Source: Liolophura sinensis (taxonomy: Eukaryota > Mollusca > Polyplacophora > Chitonida > Chitonidae). From it: DNA of 64,000 bases. The notes beneath the pieces were generated by a model. It was not told the DNA's origin, searched no databases, and saw only the letters and a program-made list of their open reading frames with translations. This document shows positions 51,426-60,400 of the stretch, one piece after another (the first letter of the stretch is position 1; every line of letters starts with the position of its first letter). Position numbers and translations under genes: made by a program. The DNA lies in NCBI RefSeq assembly GCF_032854445.1, contig NC_088300.1:80141084-80205083 (forward strand). Direction: 5' to 3'.

Positions 51426-54400
51426 AGCGTGTATTTTAGTATGGGTCTGGTTAACAGGGTCTAAGCACCTGGAGCCAGCTGTCATAAATTTAAATATAAG
51501 TGTTATCTTAATGCAAGATGTGGTTAAGACCAGGCTGAATTTCCAGTACACTTTTGGACAACTTGGCCCTGTGCATTGAACCAGATACTACATTAGGACC
51601 AAGCAGTGATATTATGGTACAGTGAGATCTGAGACACATCATCTGTGTAACACCTCTACCAGTAAATAAACCAACATCAACATCCAGTCTAAGTATTAGA
51701 ATAGTTGTTTATATTATCGTGTTCTGGATATAACACACATAAATGTTGTCAGCTGACCCTAATCTAGTCAGTGCTACACATTTATGTATTGTCCTGAAGT
51801 CTTAATGCAATTAGATAAAATATGACACCTATCAAATTCCAAAAACTAGTTCGGTGAAATGAAGTCCCGTCTACAGGTAACTATCACAAAATTTGTTTTC
51901 CCTGTGCCATATCTATATATTTAATTGACTTGAGTGTAAAACCAGCCTGTGGCCTTTTCACATTTGGGGTTAGTAAAGGTTTGTTGGTCAGAGTGGAAGG
52001 TAGTCTGTATTTGGAGTGAACTTGGCCATACAGCCATCTATAGTACATGGACAATAAACCTCTGTGGCTTAACCTATTGGTGCAGGCCGGCCATATCGAT
52101 CTTCACGAACTAGATTTTCTTCTTCATATTCATCCTCTTCATCATCATAGTCTTCATCTTCATCGTCATAGTCCTCATCTTCATCGTCTTCCTCTCCGTT
52201 CTCCTCCCCCTCAACAGAGAGAGCCACCTTAGGCTTGAGCTTCATCTCTGTTCGCCTCATGGAATAGGCGTAGTCGTTCTTCCAGTGGTACCACGTGACT
52301 CCCGTGATGAGTCCGTCTGGGGCGATGTTGGCCTGTCCCCCTGGGTGGTACAGCCCGTTGAGGGAGGAGAAGCCGCAGGCTCTGAACCACCAGCCGGACT
52401 GATCCTTCTGGGCACAGTTCCCATACCAGGCATCCTGGTCTTTGTCATACGTACTAAACTTCATGTCATTGTGGTAAAAGTTAAATGCGTCGCCTGCATC
52501 GCCGTGGTAGTCTTGGGCAGTCAGTTTGAAGCCATCTGACTCACTGGACACTTTAAACTTGTCGTAATAGGCGGAAGCTTGACTGCCTTCCCAGTCCCAG
52601 ATGTCCACACGCAGCGTGTAGGAGGTTTTAGATGTCATGTCATGTAGGTGCTGATTGCCCAGCCAATACTCAGTGTTTGTGTTGCCGAAACCAAATGTGT
52701 ACTCGTTCCAGTTACGTGTGAAGTTGATGGATCCATCAATACGTCTCTGGACGATGGTCCACCCGCCACCATCCGTCTCCATGTCACACCAGACATTGAC
52801 GATGGCCTCACTGCTCAGCCTGATGGGGTACACACCACTGATGTTAATACCACTCTTGTGTAGCTCATAGCAATCTGGTAACCAGAAACAATGACACAAT
52901 GTGAGATCGGCCTTATAGTTGCCACACAGCAAAACGTTGATAGCATTGCTCTGTGTGGTTAGTGCAAGGTACTGAACAGTAAGCTCCAGACCATGTTAAA
53001 GCTTGTGGTAGTACACAGCAGCCAGATGCTATCGCAGCTGTGCAGTACAGCGGTTTCTTGGCTGCACCGGAAGGTAGTCAGTGTTAAACTGTGAGGTAGC
53101 GTAATAGTGATCGGCAGCTGCACCATACTGCCCATTTTCCAGACCTCTCTCAGCAGTACTGCATATTCCAGTGCCATGTGGTTAAATGACACATTTATAC
53201 ACGTAGTGAAGAATATAAAGTTCATATCTCTTAACAGAATCTGACAAAAAAGAGGGAAAACCTACTGCACCATGTAGAGTATACCCACAGAATTATACTG
53301 TGACTTGGTCTCCATGCCATATACATATATGTACATGGGCTGTGAGCCGAGAAAATGTTACAATATGTTGAACTAAATTCTGTATGAGAATACATTTCAT
53401 GTTTGGTCTTTTGTTGCTCTGCACCTACCTCGGCTCATTGGTATGCCCTTCAGACCAGGGAAACTTTTCACTTTTGCTCTTGGGTCATCCACAATGACAG
53501 CTGACTTTCTAAAACCAGTCTTCATCCGTCTTTCAACCATCTGTAGTAGACTGAAAGAGAGAGAGTATATCAACATCTGCCATTTGCTGACAAATCCATC
53601 AGGGGTGAAATTAGTGTGCTCATTTTAATCTCTCAGATATAGAGTGTATTAACAATGCTTGCTATTTGCTGACAAATCTCTCAGATGTAGAGTGTATTAA
53701 CAAAGCTTGCTATTTGCTGACAAATCTGTATTAATATCTCAGATATAGAGTGTATTAACAAAGCCTGCTATTTGCTGACATCCATCAGGGGTAAAATTGG
53801 TGTGTTCATATTAATCTCTCAGATGTAGAGTTTATTAACAAAGCTTGCTATTTGCTGACATCCATCAGGGGTGAAATTGGTGTGTTCATATTAATCTCTC
53901 AGATGTAGAGTTTATTAACAAAGCTTGCTATTTGCTGACATCCATCAGGGGTGAAATTGGTGTGTTCGTATTAATCTCTCAGATGTAGAGTTTATTAACA
54001 AAGCTTGCTATTTGCTGACATCCATCAGGGGTGAAATTGGTGTGCTCATATTAATCTCTCAGATATAGAGTGTATTAACAAAGCTTGCTATTTGCTGACA
54101 TCCATCAGGGGTGAAATTGGTGTGCTCATATTAATCTCTCAGATGTAGAGTGTATTAACAAAGCTTGCTATTTGCTGACATCCATCAGGGGTGAAATTGG
54201 TGTGCTCATATTAATCTCTCAGATGTAGAGTGTATTAACAAAGCTTGCTATTTGCTGACATCCATCAGGGGTGAAATTGGTGTGCTCATATTAATCTCTC
54301 AGATGTAGAGTTTATTAACAAAGCTTGCTATTTGCTGACAAATCCATCAGGGATGAAATGCATGTGCTCATTATTCTATCAGGTAAAGGGGTTATATCTT

Positions 54401-57400
54401 TTAGCAGGATACTTTTAGATCATTTTGAAGCATTTCTTGGAATACAAAGATATACTGTGACTATATGTAATTATCCAGAGCACCAAATCAACTGAGGTTT
54501 TTCAGAGCATAAGTGAAAGTCAGCATGGATTTGGTCATATAAAATGTGAGTTATAATGATTGAAAGTGTGGTATGCACTAGGACTTCTCACCCAATGATT
54601 TCATTGTACTGGGAATCCCTGAGCCTCTTGTCCTGTCCCAGCTCTGTCTGTAACTTCTCTAGCACCATACACTGGTGTTCATTCTGTAGGGGTACAGTCA
54701 GGCGGCGGAACTCCAGGCTGTTACAGATGCTGTCTGCCTGGGGGTTGACTGGCCCCACCCAGACTGCCAGCAGACAGGTCAGTGCTGGGAGCAGCGAGTG
54801 GACACACTCCCTCATAGTGTCCTGCAAAGAGGGGGAGGATAGAGGAAAGCTAAGAGTACAAGCATTTGACTGCGCAGTAAGTGGCATGGATGAGTACTGT
54901 AACGCTCTTGTGTGACGACATCACAGCAAGCTGCACAAGCCCGTTCACAGGGCATTTTCCCATTGGAAGTGCACTCCTCAGTTAGAATACAACTAAAGGC
55001 TTTCCATTAAAGTTGTCCACATTTGTTATGTGAAGATCTGTCTCAGTTCTTCCAGGCATACGGCATGAGTCTCATCCTCATCAGTGAAGATTGATTTAAG
55101 ATTGATTGATCCGTGTTTAGAATCTAATCTCAGGTGAAGATGGCAAATTGGCACAGCTTTGTGGCCTAGTTTACCTAATTTTGCAGTTACTGTCCTTTGC
55201 TGTTATTTTATGAATCATGATATGACAGTATTCTTTATTTTCACCTCATGATCTAAAATTAATAATTATTTAGAATAAATTGAATTACATGTAAGTTTTG
55301 GTTAAGGTATGGTTAAAATTTGGTTGGTGACCGACCATACATGTAACAAATTCATTAAACATCATCACAATTAAATGAAGGAATTGTTATCTGCAAGCCA
55401 TTTGTTATGTAGTTGAACTCTATAAGATGGCTTTGAGAGAGGGGGGAATCCGTCCTGCAATAAGGAGGCACATTACGTGTACTCTAAGGATATCTTCGTC
55501 ATATGACTGAAAAATTGTTAAGTACAATGTTAAACCCCAAGCACTCACTCACTCACTCACTCACTCAATTTCTAGTGAAAAGTATGTTCCCCTTGTGTCT
55601 AGGGTTCCGTTATTTGCCTTCTTTTGTTAATAACAATTAAGGAAAGTGATTTATTATTGTGGAGGTAAATATTTGACCAAAGTTTAATGTGTTACAAAAT
55701 TTCGTGGCAGTTATCATTCAGTTATCTAGTTTTCTCCAGTTGGCTTGCTTAGCACATTTTTATATGCGCTGGAAAAAGTATCTGTATCTTTAAAATAGTT
55801 GCAATTGGGGAACTGAACTCCACTTGTAGAGTAAGCAATTTGTAAAACTGTCCGGAATGAATTAATTCCAGATGCCACTATATGTCATTTCATATGGTAA
55901 GTTAAGGGTTTGTAGAACTGGAAGCATTTGTCAGCTGAGCCTGTAGCGAGAATGCCATGTTCATTGACATCTCCAGTTTCAAGAACATTCTTCCGTTTGG
56001 AGACAGATTGGCTGTTTGATTAGGAAAGTATTCAGTATTTCAAACTAAACATTCATTCAAAAGCACATATGGATTCAGGTTTGCTGGCGTAAATATGCAT
56101 CCTAAATCAGTGTTTGGAAGTCCTAGAACCATTTGATCATATGCATAATTCAAAAGATAGAGGCTTTTTTATGGATATTTGGAAAAGTGGAGTGTTTTCT
56201 TCTTGATATCAAGGTGACGGATAAGCCGACATTGGCCCTTACAACTACATGGAAATACCATTTGTACAGGAAACCTTCTTGCCGTTTGGTGCTTTTGTTG
56301 GCTTGTGTTTGGTGTGGAACCAATTACACTCTGGCAGCCTTGTGTCAGTATGGCACAAACAGTTGCCAGTATCAGGTGATCAATATTAATAAAAGACAAA
56401 CGCTCTTACCTGTTTGGGAGAGTTAGGTGTTCACCATAGTCCTCTGTCTCCCTGCCTCGGTCTCTCTGTGTTTCCTCACAGGCTGTGAGATGATGCTTAG
56501 CTCCTTGGGCCTTTGATAAAAACTTTGCTGTTTGGGAACAAAAGAAGGCAGCTCTTGTTACTAGCTGCTTAAGCAGACCCAGTCCTCTCAAAGAGTTACC
56601 AGATGTGCATGGCGCAGGACCATTCTTCTGCTAACTGTTGTACATCACATACTATCACAATGCTGGTCCAGCGCCAGCCAGTATGTGTGGCGTACTGTGG
56701 GTCACAGGCCTGCCCCAGTTTCCCTGGGGACACAGACCCAGTATACAGCCTATCCACAGCACCTTCCCCATGTCCCCATCCATGACCATCCTGGGGCCAG
56801 CACATGTGCTTACAGAACCACCACCCCACAGGAATTCTACCCTGTGTGTACTCAGGTGCCTTCAGTCAGTCTCTCCTTCCAAACTCTGTTTAAATCATAG
56901 CAAAACAACAAGAAATATAAACATACAGTCTTGTGGTTTTACTACTCTACTCTTTGTCATTGCTAGGAGTTTACTGCGCATTTGCCAGTGTATGGTATTG
57001 CTTTTTTTTGACTACTTAAAATCTGATGAAAATCATTAACAAGGAAGTTAGAAAAACATAACTCAAATTCATTAAAATAATTTTCTTTTGAAAGTCTAGG
57101 AACCACACATCTTTGTGTATTGTTCTGACTATGTCTTTTATGTGAATAATACTACTGGTGCTTCTAAACTACATGCTGATCTGGCCTAGCTTTTTTTTCC
57201 TTTATTATAGTATTTCACTAGGATTGAACACACTACTCAGGAATATTTCACTTGTCTGATGATGGACTTGAACTCACAGGGACCGATGACACTACAGTGG
57301 CAACAAGACATTGGCAACATGGACTGGCCCTGTCTTAAGGAGACACAGTATATGTACACACACCTAATGGCTCTTCCTCGTCATATGACTGGAAAATTGT

Positions 57401-60400
57401 TAAGTACATGTACAAGGTTAAACCCCAAGCATTCATTCATCCATTCTTCTGTACAGAGTATCAGTGTTACTGTCTTTCAGTACTCTCCACCATGTCATAA
57501 TCAGTAGTTCATTTCTGTGAGTCCCTACTTTAGACATGTTTATCAAGACCAGTTGAAGTGCATACACAATGATTGGTTGACAATGCATTGTAATTGCAGT
57601 TTTAAACATCTGCTAGTAATATATGCCCTACAATACCAAAGATATGACAATACTCTTGAAAGGTGAATGCCATTTCACCTTTCTACCAACCATCAACCAT
57701 AATTTGTTCCATGTGGCTATAGGCTATGTGTTAAATGACTCTTACCACAGTACAGTACCTAAAGCCTTCACATGTGGGTGCAGTTGTCTGTGGTTGGTGT
57801 GTTTTTTAACTGGTACTGTTGCGTTCAGAACTATTCAAGACCTGAAAGCTATGGGTTCAAGATGTCATTGTATTTTTCAGGTACTGGTTGTATATCGAGC
57901 TAGCTACATACAAGTCATGAAACCCTCTGTCACAATCTACATGTACATGTAGATTTAGTCTAGGTTGACCACAGACAAACCAGGGTGGACCAGTAGCTGG
58001 CGACTGGGTTCCCTGTAGTTCACCACAGGCAAACCAGGGGTGGACTAGTAGCTGGCGACTGGGTTCCCTGTAATGCTTCACAATAACTCTAGGTTCACCA
58101 CAGGCAAACCAGGGGTGGATAGTAGCTGGCTACTGGGTTCCCTATAGTGCTCCACAATAACTCTAGGTTCACCACAGGCAAACCAGGGGTGGACTAGTAG
58201 CTGGCGACTGGGTTCCCTGTAGTGCTTCACAATAACTCTAGGTTCACCACAGGCAAACCAGGGGTGGACTAGTAGCTGGCTACTGGGTTCACTGTAGTGC
58301 TCCACAATAACTCTAGGTTGACCACAGGCAAACCAGGGGTGGATAGTAGCTGGCTACTGGGTTCCCTGTAGTGCTCCACAATAACTCTAGGTTGACCACA
58401 GGCAAACCAGGGGTGGACTAGTAGCTGGTGACTGGGCTTCCTGTAGTGTTCCACACTACATGTAACAGTCTGAAGGGTGGACTAGCAGAGAGTGTCCATT
58501 GTTCACCATGGGCAAACCAGGGGTGGACTAGTAGCTGGTGACTGGGCTTCCTGTAGTGTTCCACAGTAACTTTAAGTTCTCCATGGGCAAACCAGTTGTG
58601 GGCTAGTAGCTGGCGACTGGGTTCCCTGTAGTATTCCACATTAGATGTAACTCTGTGTTCACTGTGGGTAAAGCAGTCTGAGGGGTGGGCTAGCAGCTAG
58701 CTACAAGATATGTGCTTGTGCCTGGTTATGACAGGATGCGTGCTTAAGCTTGGCTGTGACAGGCTGTGTGCTTATGTCTGGGTGTGACAGACTGTGTGCT
58801 TATGCCTGGCTGTGACAGACTGTGTGCTTGTGCCTGGGTGTGAAACGATGTGTGCTTGTGCCTAGCTGTGACAGGCTGTGTGCTTGAGCCTGGGTGTGAC
58901 AGACTGTGTGCTTATGTCTGGGCGTGACAAGCTGTGTGCTTATCTGGCTCTGACAGGATGTGTGCTTATGCCTGGCTGTGACATGATGTGTGCTTGAGCC
59001 TGGCTGTGACAGGATATGTACTTGTGTCTAGCTGTGAAAGGGTGTGTGCGTATGTCAGGCTATGACAGGAAGTGTGTTTGTGTCTGGCTTTGACAGGATG
59101 TGCTCTTGTCTGGCTATGACAGGATGTGTGCAAGTGTCTGGCTGTGACAGGGTATGTGATTGTGCCTGGCTGTGACAGGATGTGCTTATGTCTGGCTGTG
59201 ACAGGATGTGTGTCTGTGCTTATGTCTGGCTGTGGCAGGATGTGTGCTTATGCCTGGCTGTGACAGGAAGTGTGCTTGAGCCAGGCTGTCGGGGGATGTG
59301 TGATGTGTAGCTGTGACAGGATATGTGCTTGTGACAGGATGTTTGCTTATATCTGGCTGTGACAGGATGTGTGCTAGTGTCTGCCTTTGACAGGATATGT
59401 GCTTGTGCCAGGCTGTGACAGGATATGTGCTAGTGTCTGCCTGTGACAGGATATGTGCTTGTGCCAGGCTGTGAGAGGATGTGTGCTTGTGCCAGGCTGA
59501 GAGGATGTGTGCTTATGCCAGGCTGTGACTATCATTATGTCATATATTGACAGGGTAAAGGTGAGATGAAGACGTACTGGTTAGCAGGGAGGAAGGATGA
59601 CCCTCAGTTAGAACAGGTGTGTGCTGGCCTTAGGGCAGAGAGGTGCCAGCATTACCTACAGCAACAGAAACAGCTGTAAGTACTACCCCTCTGTCACATT
59701 ATCTGTACAAAAGTTTCCTTGACGCCTATTGTGTCTGATATTTAACACTTCTGTACCTACGTGTATGCACAGCTGCGCTGAAATAAATACATATACATGT
59801 ACATGTAAGTGCATCTTAAAGTATTTCTTGCGCATAGCATATTTAAGTAAAATTTGTTACACTGTTACTGTTTTGACCTGCATCATACGGTTTACTTACA
59901 TGTAGGTAGATAAACAGTTATGTGACAACCCAGGCCATACGGGTACATATCTGGAGGAAGTTGATAATATTTTTTCCAAGGCAAAGACAAGGAGTGAAGG
60001 GAGATGACTCCTGCGGTACATGAAAATGTCATTAGCGGTCTTTTATGGTTGGCATTTCAACCAATCAAATCAATAGAATTTTCTGTGAGAGGTGATAAAC
60101 ATACATCTGTGCAGCTTACAGAAGGTTTGTATTCTTGTTGTCTAATTTCTTAGACTAAATTTGGTTTTGGAACAAATATTATTTGACAGAAAATGTGATA
60201 CAAACATGTACATATATATGTATATAGACGTACAAAACAATTTCCGTTTCTTGTTATTCACAGACTAAAGTTGTCAGATGCATTATCTCCAGAAAGGTAG
60301 GTTTATTTTTGTCACTCACCATTAGCTGAGCAGTGATTGTTGTGCTTATGGTCAACGTGCAAATGGTCAGACTAAGGTCAAGAGGAATGTCAGCTACATG

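Noticed and set aside
52047-52870. Plus-strand frames opposite the fibrinogen exon
   Set aside because: Shadows of the minus-strand FReD coding sequence, which carries clear domain motifs.
56596-56829. Minus-strand Trp/Gly-rich 77-codon frame and overlapping plus-strand frames
   Set aside because: No domain, no convincing splice borders; insufficient to call a gene.
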